The notes beneath the pieces were generated by a model. The model saw only the letters and a program-made list of their open reading frames with translations. It ran no database searches and had not been told where the DNA came from. The position numbers were made by a program, and so were the translations under genes. From SHYQ01 sp041674525 (GTDB taxonomy: Bacteria > Chloroflexota > Dehalococcoidia > UBA2979), in NCBI GenBank assembly GCA_041674525.1, contig JBAYVN010000076.1:1-10670 (forward strand): a stretch of DNA of 10,670 nt. Reading direction: 5' to 3'. This document shows, in pieces, positions 1 to 6,307 of this stretch. How positions within the stretch are numbered: position 1 is the first letter of the stretch; each line of letters starts with the position of its first letter.

Positions 1-158
1 ACCGCTGAAAGCATCTAAGCGGGAAGCCGACTCCAAGATGAGGTCACTCACCGGGTTAACCGGGTAAGACCGCCAGAAGACTACTGGTTTGATAGGCCGG
101 AGGTGGAAGCGCAGCAATGCGTTGAGCTGACCGGTACTAATGGTCGAGGGCTTGACCC
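1..158 (+). rRNA. rrl: 23S ribosomal RNA, 3' end (partial)
   Basis: The first ~158 bases match the conserved 3' terminal part of bacterial 23S rRNA (domain VI). Recognisable blocks are 'gataggccggaggtggaagc' near 90-110, 'gcagcaatgcgttgagctga' near 112-131 and 'ccggtactaatggtcgaggg' at 131-150. The terminal 'gcttgacc' near 150-157 is the strand that normally pairs with the 23S 5' end. The gene enters from outside the window, so 16S and most of 23S are not visible. The exact 3' end is estimated from similarity to known 23S ends and may be off by a few bases. Confidence 0.96.
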
Positions 159-316
159 TCTATCAAGCACCTCTTCGATCTGCTGGTGATTCGCATGGCT
201 GTTGGGTGATCATCGGGCTCGCGCAGTATTCTGTGTGCAGGTGCCACTGCCCGTCTCGCATCTCTCCCCCGTCCCTGGACGCGGGGAGGCGCGGCGGACT
301 CACTGGCCGTCAGCGG
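159..316 (+). other. Spacer between 23S rRNA and tRNA-fMet
   Basis: About 160 bases with no supported gene. The tRNA is probably reached by read-through from the 23S promoter. A weak -10-like TATTCT lies at 227-232, but the only -35 partner (TTGGGT at 202-207) is 19 bases away and poor, so an independent tRNA promoter is not claimed. No 5S-like sequence is present here, which is where a 5S gene would usually be sought. Confidence 0.6.
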
Positions 317-391
<75 letters not shown>

Positions 392-400
392 GTACCAAGA

Positions 401-430
401 CGAAGCCGCCCCGCGAGGGGCGGCTTCGTT
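401..430 (+). terminator. Terminator hairpin after tRNA-fMet
   Basis: A perfect 12-bp inverted repeat, 401-412 with 417-428 (CGAAGCCGCCCC / GGGGCGGCTTCG), closed by a GCGA tetraloop and followed by a short TTGTAT. It begins ten bases after the tRNA. The U tract is short, but stem strength and position support termination. It also lies 84 bases past the stop of the converging minus-strand gene, so it may serve both directions. If it works, it separates the 23S-tRNA transcript from the 5S gene at 1700. Confidence 0.85.
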
Positions 431-511
431 GTATCCGAGGGACGGACTGGTACGTGGGGTACGAGGTTCGGAGGGGTGTCCGAAGGTGCTGAGACGGGAC
501 GCCGGCAGGGT

Positions 512-1630
512 CTAGCACCACGCCACGTCGTGGTGCATGGCGGGGGCCGCGAGCTCCAGGACGCTCGTCGCTTCATCCTCTACGGCCGCCCGGGTCGCGG
601 CTGGAATCGGCTGCAGAGGGGTGACACACAGCGCGGCGCTCGCCGCGGTGCCTTCAATGGTCCAGGTGGCGCCGACGAAGCCGTCGATGAGCACCGTGCC
701 TGGTCCGACGCCATTTCTCGTCAGCAACTGCTTTCGGTGCGCCTCCCCGACGATGTGGGTTCGGTCGGCGTGTGCGAGGAGCGCGTTGTCGTAGGTGGGC
801 AGAAACCGCGGTGGCGCGGGCACGTCCGGATCGGGGAGTGGGGCGCCGCGGACATCCACGAGCTCACGTCCGCTCTCGTCGGCGAATGTCCTCAGGCGGG
901 GACGGAGGCGGTCGATGACTTCACCGACGCCGCTCAGGCCGGACCAGGCCTGGACGTCGCGTACGCTTGCGGGCCCGTAGGCACGCAGGTAGCGCAACAG
1001 CAGGGGGTCGGGTGAGGGATCGGACGCTGGCGCCTCGTCGAGAGATGCCTTCAGGAATGTGCCGAGACTCGCAAGCCTGGGCGCCCCGCTCTTGCCCCAG
1101 ACGCCGCGCGGGGGCGGCTGGGCCACGGGGATGAGGGCGCGCGCGGCATAGACGAGCACGGCCGGCGGCACGTCCGGGCACCGCAGAGCGAGCAGGCGTC
1201 CGAGTTCCGCATTGGTGCGCGGGAGCTCCTGGATGATCTCGCGGGCCGCCGTGACGAGCGCTGGGACGTCGATTCCGCGGAGCCGGGGCCCGTACTGGCT
1301 CGCCCAGAAATCGCGTTCCAGGACCGGCGCGAGCACCGGTTGGAGCGCGAAGGCGTCCCGGGTAGTGACCAGGTGGAGTGTGGAGCGCAGGAGCGGCATG
1401 CGGACGGCTCGGCGCTGTTCGATGAGGGCCGCGAGGGCCTGGGGGCGGAAGTCGCGGAGCCGCGCCGCCAGCGCATAGTATGGGTCGTTGGGGATCTGCG
1501 CCTGGAGGGCGACAAGGTGTTCGATCGCGGCGGGAACCGTGCAGGGCGAGCGCTGGAGGAGGAGTTGCCGGGCGAGACGCGCGCGGTTCAGCTCTCGGAG
1601 CGAGAGACGCCGGGGACTTCGCGATGGAAT
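512..1630 (-). CDS. Winged-helix DNA glycosylase of the AlkZ/YcaQ (HTH_42) family
   Basis: Predicted 372-residue protein of the winged-helix HTH_42 family. Its characterised members AlkZ and YcaQ/AlkX are DNA glycosylases that remove bulky alkyl adducts and unhook interstrand crosslinks. Visible signatures are 'RELNRARLARQLLLQR' near residues 12-27, 'LVALQAQIPNDPYYAL' at 39-54, 'MPLLRSTLHLVTTRDA' from 78, and 'RFLPTYDNALLAHADRTHIV' in the C-terminal half. Gln43 and Gln45 form the QxQ arrangement reported as catalytic in AlkZ-type enzymes (YcaQ-type has QxD). Length and C-terminus look complete. No ATG, GTG or TTG exists in frame between the upstream stop (1709-1711) and Met78, yet the family N-terminus is clearly encoded there. 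An ATT at 1630-1628 follows GGAGG at eight bases and is the chosen start. A start at Met78 would delete the catalytic motif. The gene runs against the rRNA, between tRNA-fMet and 5S. Family is confident; substrate is inferred. Confidence 0.88.
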   Translation of the reverse strand: MPSRSPRRLSLRELNRARLARQLLLQRSPCTVPAAIEHLVALQAQIPNDPYYALAARLRDFRPQALAALIEQRRAVRMPLLRSTLHLVTTRDAFALQPVLAPVLERDFWASQYGPRLRGIDVPALVTAAREIIQELPRTNAELGRLLALRCPDVPPAVLVYAARALIPVAQPPPRGVWGKSGAPRLASLGTFLKASLDEAPASDPSPDPLLLRYLRAYGPASVRDVQAWSGLSGVGEVIDRLRPRLRTFADESGRELVDVRGAPLPDPDVPAPPRFLPTYDNALLAHADRTHIVGEAHRKQLLTRNGVGPGTVLIDGFVGATWTIEGTAASAALCVTPLQPIPAATRAAVEDEATSVLELAAPAMHHDVAWC

Positions 1631-1638
1631 CTGCGGTT

Positions 1639-1643
1639 CCTCC
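1639..1643 (-). promoter_or_regulatory. Shine-Dalgarno deciding the ATT start of the AlkZ-like gene
   Basis: On the minus strand the sequence reads CTGGAGGAACCGCAG then ATT. The GGAGG core (complement of 1639-1643) is eight bases from the ATT, which is ideal spacing. No other in-frame near-cognate codon in the upstream open stretch has such a site, so this decides the start. Confidence 0.65.
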
Positions 1644-1661
1644 AGGCAGTTGTTGGCCCGG

Positions 1662-1678
1662 CCCCTTGCCAGAAGGGG
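1662..1678. repeat. Short inverted repeat between the AlkZ-like gene and 5S rRNA
   Basis: CCCCTT (1662-1667) and AAGGGG (1673-1678) form a perfect 6-bp inverted repeat with a 5-base loop. It overlaps the proposed -35 of the 5S promoter on the plus strand. On the minus strand it lies about 30 bases upstream of the ATT start, so it could be an operator or a leader hairpin. Function is not known; only the repeat is seen. Confidence 0.55.
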
Positions 1679-1694
1679 GATGGGACGCGATACT
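1666..1694 (+). promoter_or_regulatory. Promoter for 5S rRNA
   Basis: TTGCCA (1666-1671), a 17-base spacer, and GATACT (1689-1694). Each box matches the sigma-70 consensus at four or more of six positions with ideal spacing. The expected start, six to eight bases downstream, falls at about 1700-1702, which is the predicted 5' end of mature 5S rRNA. Since 5S is separated from 23S by a terminator and an antisense gene, a dedicated promoter is expected. The complement of the -10 area reads TAGTAT, so divergent transcription of the AlkZ-like gene from here is possible but lacks a clear -35. Confidence 0.6.
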
Positions 1695-1699
1695 ACGCT

Positions 1700-1818
1700 T
1701 CTTGGTGGTTAGAGCGCGGCGGACCCACCCGTTCTCATTCCGAACACGGAAGTGAAACGTCGCAGCGCTGACGATACTCCCGGGGCAACTCGGCGCGGAA
1801 AATAGGCCACCGCCAGGA
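1700..1818 (+). rRNA. rrf: 5S ribosomal RNA
   Basis: A 119-base gene with the standard 5S core: 'ccgaacacggaagtgaaacg' at 1740-1759, preceded by 'gcggcggacccaccc' and followed by the loop E/helix IV-V region. Helix I is formed by TCTTGGTGGT (1700-1709) and ACCGCCAGGA (1809-1818), which pair over ten bases with two G-U wobbles. The 5S binds in the central protuberance of the large subunit. It is not directly after 23S: tRNA-fMet, a terminator and an antisense protein gene lie between. Ends are inferred from helix I and may shift by one or two bases. Confidence 0.93.
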
Positions 1819-1822
1819 CTAC

Positions 1823-1860
1823 GCAGGCCATCCCGCTAAACGGGATGGCCTGCTGCTTTC
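1823..1860 (+). terminator. Terminator after 5S rRNA
   Basis: A perfect 13-bp inverted repeat, 1823-1835 with 1841-1853 (GCAGGCCATCCCG / CGGGATGGCCTGC), with loop CTAAA, then TGCTTTCC. It begins four bases after the 5S helix I. The weak T run (three consecutive T) is modest, but stem and position make termination likely. Confidence 0.88.
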
Positions 1861-1924
1861 CCCGGACTTCCCGTCGACCTCTCACTCCCGTGTCCGCGCG
1901 AACGGTGGAGTCCCGCGCGGGGCG

Positions 1925-1933
1925 TGGTATCAT
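1925..1933 (+). promoter_or_regulatory. Extended -10 promoter of rpsA
   Basis: TGGTATCAT is a TG-n extended -10 with a five-of-six -10 box (TATCAT, 1928-1933). No good -35 is seen 16-18 bases upstream, which extended -10 promoters can do without. Transcription would begin near 1940, giving a leader of about 60 bases before the TTG start at 2001. It lies just past the 5S terminator, so rpsA need not depend on rRNA transcription. Confidence 0.5.
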
Positions 1934-1950
1934 GCGCCCCGGCCGTCTGT

Positions 1951-1989
1951 CCGGCGTAACGCCGGGCCGGCGTCACATCCTTCCGGAGG
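1951..1989 (+). promoter_or_regulatory. rpsA leader hairpin and ribosome binding site
   Basis: CCGGCG (1951-1956) and CGCCGG (1960-1965) make a 6-bp hairpin with a three-base loop in the predicted leader. It is followed 19 bases later by GGAGG (1985-1989), which sits 11 bases before TTG at 2001. The spacing is slightly long. This site supports TTG over the ATG codons at 1932 and 2046. S1 genes in some bacteria are controlled by their own product through a structured leader; whether that applies here is inference. Confidence 0.5.
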
Positions 1990-2000
1990 CAAACGAAGCG

Positions 2001-3434
2001 TTGACGAATCAGATCACTCCCCCGGCGACCGATGAGATCGAGGACATGGCGGCACTCCTCGACAGCGCGTCGGCAGCCGAGCCCCGGCAGCTCCGTCGCG
2101 GCGAGGTTGTCGAGGGCACCGTCATGAGCGTTGAGCGTGACGGGCTCGTGGTGGACATCGGCTTCAAGTCCGAAGGCATTGTGCCCGTGCAGGAAATGCA
2201 CTCGATGGGCGCAGAGCCGCTGACGAAGCTGAAGCCCGGCGACCCCGTGCTCGTGTTCGTGGTGCAACCGGAAACCGCCGAGGGCCAGGTGGCGCTCTCC
2301 ATCGACCGCGCGCGCGGCGAGCAGGGATGGCGCACGCTCCAGGAACGCTTCGAGTCCGGCGAGATCTTCGAGGCGGAGATCACGGGCTACAACAAGGGTG
2401 GCTTGCTGGCCAACGTGGAGGGCGTCAACGCCTTCATCCCCATGTCGCAGGTCGTGGGCGCAAAGCCCGGTACGGACGGGACGAACCCGCTGTCCGCGCA
2501 GGTCAGTCGCGCGCTGCGCCTGAAGGTGATCGAGATCAACCGCCGGCGCAACCGCGTCATCTTGTCCGAGCGCGCAGCGCTGCAGGAGTGGCGGGCGGAG
2601 CAGAAGGATCGCCTTCTGGACGAGCTGGCCGAGGGCGAGATCCGCAAGGGCATCATCACCTCCATCCGTAACTTCGGTGTGTTCGTGGACCTCGGCGGCG
2701 CCGACGGTCTCGTGCACCTGTCCGAGCTCTCGTGGGATCGCAACGCGCAGCCGGAAGACCTGTTCAAGGTCGGCGACGAAGTCAACGTCTACGTCATGCG
2801 CATCGACCAGGAAACGAAGAAGATCGCCCTCTCCATCCGCCGGGCATCGCCCGAGCAGTGGGAGGAGCTCATCACCCGCTACCAGGTGGGGGATGTGGTC
2901 CCGGGCGTCATCACCAAGCTCGTCGCGTTCGGCGCGTTCGCACGGCTGCCCGGCCCCGTCGAGGGTCTGGTCCACGTGTCCGAGCTCGTCGACCGCCGCA
3001 TCGGCCACCCCGAAGAGGTGGTCGAGGAGGGCGACGTGGTGCCGCTGAAGATCGTGCGCATCGAGCACGACCGGCACCGCCTGGGGCTCTCGCTCCGCGA
3101 GGCGCGCACCGAGGCGATGATCCGGGGCTGGCAGTTCGACCCGGACGGGCGCATTGCCGGGATGCCGGACGACGCCGCTGCCGCGTTCCCGAACGAGGCG
3201 AGGGCGCTCCTGCCGCGCTACGAGGCTCGCCTCTCGCGCGCCGCGGAGGAAGCCCAGCGCCAGGCCGCGGCCGCCGCGCAGCGCGAGGTAGCCCAGGCGG
3301 AGGGCGCACAGGCCCGCACCGCCATGCGTGACGACGGGCCCGTGCTCACGGCGATGCAGGCCGCCATGCAGGCAGCCCAGGCCGATCTGGCCGCGCAGCA
3401 GCAGGAAGAGCCCGCTCCGGAGGAGGACGCGTAG
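2001..3434 (+). CDS. rpsA: 30S ribosomal protein S1-like, four S1 domains
   Basis: Predicted 477 residues. Four S1 RNA-binding (OB-fold) domains lie at about residues 33-102, 120-190, 211-281 and 296-367. Domain 3 carries the conserved 'NFGVFVDLGGADGLVHLSEL' pattern (224-243) and domain 4 'FGAFARLPGPVEGLVHVSEL' (310-329). After domain 4 comes a roughly 105-residue tail rich in Ala, Gln and Glu with an acidic end (EEPAPEEDA). Four domains are usual for S1 homologues outside Proteobacteria, which have six. The protein is expected to bind mRNA at the ribosome and help translation initiation. The open frame extends upstream to 1845, but that ATG lies inside the 5S terminator and its extra residues do not look like S1. 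TTG at 2001 with GGAGG upstream is preferred. The gene has its own likely promoter and terminator. The name is by domain content; a general S1-domain RNA-binding protein is the alternative. Confidence 0.9.
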   Translation: MTNQITPPATDEIEDMAALLDSASAAEPRQLRRGEVVEGTVMSVERDGLVVDIGFKSEGIVPVQEMHSMGAEPLTKLKPGDPVLVFVVQPETAEGQVALSIDRARGEQGWRTLQERFESGEIFEAEITGYNKGGLLANVEGVNAFIPMSQVVGAKPGTDGTNPLSAQVSRALRLKVIEINRRRNRVILSERAALQEWRAEQKDRLLDELAEGEIRKGIITSIRNFGVFVDLGGADGLVHLSELSWDRNAQPEDLFKVGDEVNVYVMRIDQETKKIALSIRRASPEQWEELITRYQVGDVVPGVITKLVAFGAFARLPGPVEGLVHVSELVDRRIGHPEEVVEEGDVVPLKIVRIEHDRHRLGLSLREARTEAMIRGWQFDPDGRIAGMPDDAAAAFPNEARALLPRYEARLSRAAEEAQRQAAAAAQREVAQAEGAQARTAMRDDGPVLTAMQAAMQAAQADLAAQQQEEPAPEEDA

Positions 3435-3460
3435 CCGCCGTCCTCGACAGGGATCTGTTA

Positions 3461-3491
3461 CAGGCCGGCTCCCGCGAGGGGGCCGGTTCTG
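3461..3491 (+). terminator. Terminator after rpsA
   Basis: CCGGCTCCC (3465-3473) pairs with GGGGGCCGG (3478-3486) over nine bases with one wobble, closed by a GCGA tetraloop; outer CAG/CTG can extend it past a bulge. TTCTGTG follows. It lies 30 bases after the rpsA stop. Confidence 0.7.
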
Positions 3492-3566
3492 TGTCCCGGG
3501 GTCTCGCGCGGGCGGCCGTGAAGAGACAGGCGGGGCGGCTGCGGGCAATTGCGAAGGCCGCGGGCC

Positions 3567-3575
3567 TGATATGAT
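3567..3575 (+). promoter_or_regulatory. Extended -10 promoter of clpC
   Basis: TGATATGAT is a TG-n extended -10 with TATGAT (3570-3575), five of six to consensus. A partial -35, TTGCGA at 3549-3554, is 15 bases upstream, a little short. Transcription would start near 3582, leaving a leader of about 215 bases before clpC. No better promoter was seen closer to the gene. Confidence 0.45.
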
Positions 3576-3689
3576 CGAAGCGGGTCGACCGTCTGCCGGG
3601 GTCGGCACCTCCCCCGCACCTTAAGATGCATGACCCCGTTCGCGCCGCGAGGCCCGGGCCGATGTCTGGTCGGCAGGTGCCCCGCGACC

Positions 3690-3712
3690 GGGTGGGGCGA
3701 GGGGAGTGGGGG
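3690..3712 (+). repeat. G-quadruplex motif in the clpC leader
   Basis: Four G runs (GGG, GGGG, GGGG, GGGGG at 3690-3692, 3694-3697, 3701-3704, 3708-3712) are separated by loops of 1, 3 and 3 bases (T, CGA, AGT). This fits the canonical G3+ quadruplex pattern on the coding strand. It would lie in the leader RNA if transcription starts near 3582. Folding and function are not shown by sequence alone. Confidence 0.6.
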
Positions 3713-3796
3713 CAGGCGGCTCAATAGGGCAATCACGCATAGGGTGCACGCAGGCCCTGTGGTAGCCTGAATATGTAGAACGAAACGGAGCGCCCG

Positions 3797-6307
3797 ATGG
3801 CCGACCGATTCGACAAGTTCACCGAACGGGCCCGCCGCGTCCTGACGCTTGCGCAGGAAGAGGCGCAGCGGTTCAACCACAACTACATCGGCACCGAGCA
3901 CCTGCTCCTCGGCCTCGTGCGCGAGGGCGACGGAGTGGCCGCGAAGGTCCTCTCCAACCTCGGCATCGAGTTGAACAAGGTGCGGTCCGCGGTCGAGTTC
4001 ATCATCGGTCGTGGGGATCGCGCGTCCTCCGGCGAGATCGGGCTCACGCCCCGCGCGAAGAAGGTGATCGAGCTCGCGGTGGACGAGGCACGCCGCCTCG
4101 GGCACTCCTACATCGGCACCGAGCACCTGCTGCTGGGCTTGGTCCGCGAGGGCGAGGGCATTGCCGCCGGCGTGCTGGAGAGCCTCGGCGTCAACCTGGA
4201 GCGGGTGCGCGGGGAGACCACGCGCATCCTCGCCCAGTCGCAGCCGCAGGGCGGTCCGGCGACGGCCACGGGCGGCGGCAGCGGCACCACCGCGGCCGGC
4301 CAGCGCTCCGTGCGCACCCCCACGCTGGACCAGCTCGGCGTGGACCTGACGGCCATGGCGCGCAGCGGTCAGCTGGATCCGATCGTGGGACGCGACCACG
4401 AGATCGAGCGCGTGGTCCAGATCCTGTCGCGACGCACGAAGAACAACCCCGTGCTCATCGGCGAGCCCGGCGTCGGCAAGACCGCGGTCGCCGAGGGACT
4501 GGCGCACCGCATCGTGGACGGCGATGTCCCGGACACGCTCATCGGCAAGCGCATGCTCACGCTCGACATCGGGCTGCTGGTCGCGGGCACGAAGTACCGC
4601 GGCGAGTTCGAAGAGCGCCTGAAGAAGGTGATCGAGGAGATCAAGTCCTCGGGCAACTGCGTGCTGTTCATCGACGAGCTGCACATGCTCGTGGGTGCCG
4701 GCGCCGCCGAGGGCGCAGTGGACGCGGCTAACATCCTGAAGCCCGCGCTCGCCCGTGGCGAGATCCAGGCCATCGGCGCCACCACGCTGGACGAGTACCG
4801 CAAGCACATCGAGCGCGACGCGGCCCTCGAGCGGCGGTTCCAGCCGGTGCGCGTGGACGAGCCGACGATCGAGGACACGGTGTCGATCCTGAAGGGGATC
4901 CGCTCCGCGTACGAAGAGCACCACAAGCTGAAGATCTCGGACGAAGCGCTGTCCGCGGCTGCGGAGCTGTCCGCGCGCTATGTGTCCGACCGCTTCCTGC
5001 CTGACAAGGCGATCGACCTGGTGGACGAGGCGGCGGCGCGCGTGCGCATCCGCCGGCACTCCACGCCCCCGTCCGTGCGCGAGGCCACCAGTGGCCTGGA
5101 GGCGCTGCGGCGTGAGAAGGACCAGGCGATCGCGAACCAGCAGTACGAGTTCGCCGCCGAGCTGCGCGAGCGCGAGGTGCGCCTCCAGACGAAGCTCGAG
5201 GAGCTCGAGGCGGAGGTGGAGCACGCGCGCGAGGCGCAGCAGCCGATCGTGGGTGAGGACGACATCCGCGACGTGATCTCGCAGTGGACCGGTGTGCCGC
5301 TGTCGCGGATCGCCGCGGAGGAGTCGCAGCGCCTGCTGGAGATGGAGTCCTTCCTGAAGGACCGAGTTATCGGCCAGGACGAGGCGGTGACGGCCGTGTC
5401 CCGCGCGGTGCGCCGCGCCAGTGCCGGCCTGAAGGACCCGAAGCGCCCGATCGGCGTGTTCATGTTCCTCGGCCCGACCGGTGTGGGTAAGACGTACCTC
5501 GCGGAGATGCTCGGCGAGTTCATGTTCGGGTCGAAGGACAACATTGTCCGCATCGACATGTCGGAGTTCATGGAGAAGCACACGGTCTCCCGCCTGGTCG
5601 GATCGCCTCCGGGCTACGTGGGCTACGACGACGGCGGGCAGCTGACGGACCTGGTGCGGCGCAAGTCGTACTGCCTGATCCTGCTCGACGAGATCGAGAA
5701 GGCTCACCCGGACGTCTTCAACATGCTGCTCCAGATCTTCGACGATGGACACCTGTCCGACGCGAAGGGCCGGAAGGTGGACTTCCGGAACACCATCATC
5801 ATCATGACCTCCAACGTGGGGTCGGATCTGATCCGCAAGGACTCCCGCGTGGGGTTCAACACCGCGCTGGACGAGGCCAAAACGGCCGAGGATCAGTACC
5901 GCCGGATGAAGTCGCGCGTGGAAGAGGAGATGAAGCGGGTCTTCCGGCCCGAGTTCCTCAACCGCATCGACACACCGGTGGTGTTCCGCGCTCTGCAGCA
6001 GGAGCACATCCGCCGCATCGTCAACCTGGAGCTGGACGACCTGCGCAACAACCTCAAGGAGAAGGGCATGTCCGTGGAGCCCACCGAGGCGCTCCTGGAC
6101 TACCTGGGCAACGAGGGGTTCGATGCGGTGTTCGGGGCACGGCCGCTGCGCCGCGTGATCCAGAACCAGGTCGAGGACCGGCTCTCGGACGCGTTGCTGG
6201 ACGGCTCGTACGAGGCCGGCGACACCATCCGCATCGACTACGCCGACGGCGAGGTGAAGTTCGAGCGGGTCGTGCCCGTGGCGGCTGAGCCGGCGCTCGC
6301 TCCGTAA
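3797..6307 (+). CDS. clpC: ATP-dependent Clp protease ATPase subunit ClpC
   Basis: An 836-residue Hsp100 unfoldase that threads substrates into the ClpP protease in the cytoplasm. The N-domain has two Clp_N repeats (about 1-145), each with 'YIGTEHLLLGLVREG'; their DNA is nearly identical over 23 bases (3884 and 4109). A flexible Gly/Ala linker follows (about 146-172). AAA-1 has Walker A GEPGVGKT (222-229) and Walker B LFIDEL (Asp293-Glu294). A short middle region holds a UVR-type coiled segment (about 434-468). AAA-2 has Walker A GPTGVGKT (559-566) and Walker B LLDE (Asp631-Glu632). The VGF loop at 685-687 is the ClpP-docking signature. The short middle region and this loop identify ClpC rather than the disaggregase ClpB. 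Start ATG follows GGAG at six bases, and length is normal for the family. No ctsR, mcsA or mcsB is adjacent, unlike the Bacillus operon, so arginine-kinase/CtsR control is not indicated here. Confidence 0.97.
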   Translation: MADRFDKFTERARRVLTLAQEEAQRFNHNYIGTEHLLLGLVREGDGVAAKVLSNLGIELNKVRSAVEFIIGRGDRASSGEIGLTPRAKKVIELAVDEARRLGHSYIGTEHLLLGLVREGEGIAAGVLESLGVNLERVRGETTRILAQSQPQGGPATATGGGSGTTAAGQRSVRTPTLDQLGVDLTAMARSGQLDPIVGRDHEIERVVQILSRRTKNNPVLIGEPGVGKTAVAEGLAHRIVDGDVPDTLIGKRMLTLDIGLLVAGTKYRGEFEERLKKVIEEIKSSGNCVLFIDELHMLVGAGAAEGAVDAANILKPALARGEIQAIGATTLDEYRKHIERDAALERRFQPVRVDEPTIEDTVSILKGIRSAYEEHHKLKISDEALSAAAELSARYVSDRFLPDKAIDLVDEAAARVRIRRHSTPPSVREATSGLEALRREKDQAIANQQYEFAAELREREVRLQTKLEELEAEVEHAREAQQPIVGEDDIRDVISQWTGVPLSRIAAEESQRLLEMESFLKDRVIGQDEAVTAVSRAVRRASAGLKDPKRPIGVFMFLGPTGVGKTYLAEMLGEFMFGSKDNIVRIDMSEFMEKHTVSRLVGSPPGYVGYDDGGQLTDLVRRKSYCLILLDEIEKAHPDVFNMLLQIFDDGHLSDAKGRKVDFRNTIIIMTSNVGSDLIRKDSRVGFNTALDEAKTAEDQYRRMKSRVEEEMKRVFRPEFLNRIDTPVVFRALQQEHIRRIVNLELDDLRNNLKEKGMSVEPTEALLDYLGNEGFDAVFGARPLRRVIQNQVEDRLSDALLDGSYEAGDTIRIDYADGEVKFERVVPVAAEPALAP

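Larger units (their letters stand above)
3435..3796 (+). other. rpsA-clpC intergenic region with long clpC leader
   Basis: This 362-base stretch holds no convincing gene. In order it contains the rpsA terminator (3461-3491), an extended -10 (3567-3575), several short helices (GCCGA/TCGGC at 3658-3674; GGCACCT 3604-3610 with AGGTGCC 3675-3681), a four-run G-quadruplex motif (3690-3712), and GGAG (3787-3790) six bases before the clpC ATG. No CIRCE element (HrcA) and no CtsR-type direct repeat was found. A 33-codon frame at 3626-3727 has no ribosome binding site and is not called. Confidence 0.6.

Noticed and set aside
202..232. Separate promoter for tRNA-fMet (TTGGGT ... TATTCT)
   Set aside because: Weak -35 and a 19-base spacer; co-transcription with 23S is simpler.
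512..1399. AlkZ-like gene starting at the ATG at 1399 (295 residues)
   Set aside because: It would drop the conserved N-terminal region with the QxQ motif, which is clearly encoded without interruption up to 1630.
1845..2000. Upstream ATG extensions of rpsA (ATG 1845, ATG 1932)
   Set aside because: The first lies in the 5S terminator, the second overlaps the likely -10 box; neither has a Shine-Dalgarno, and the extra residues lack S1 similarity.
1836..3608. Long minus-strand open frame opposite rpsA
   Set aside because: The real S1 domains are on the plus strand; the antisense translation has no family features and reaches into the 5S terminator hairpin.
3626..3727. 33-codon upstream frame in the clpC leader
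   Set aside because: No Shine-Dalgarno, Arg/Gly-rich composition explained by local GC, no recognisable peptide.
3763..3776. -10-like TAGCCT / GAATAT just before clpC
   Set aside because: Poor match and no -35 at proper distance; the extended -10 at 3567-3575 is better.
3797..6307. ClpB instead of ClpC
   Set aside because: The middle region is short with a UVR-type segment, and a VGF ClpP-docking loop is present; ClpB has a long middle domain and lacks this loop.
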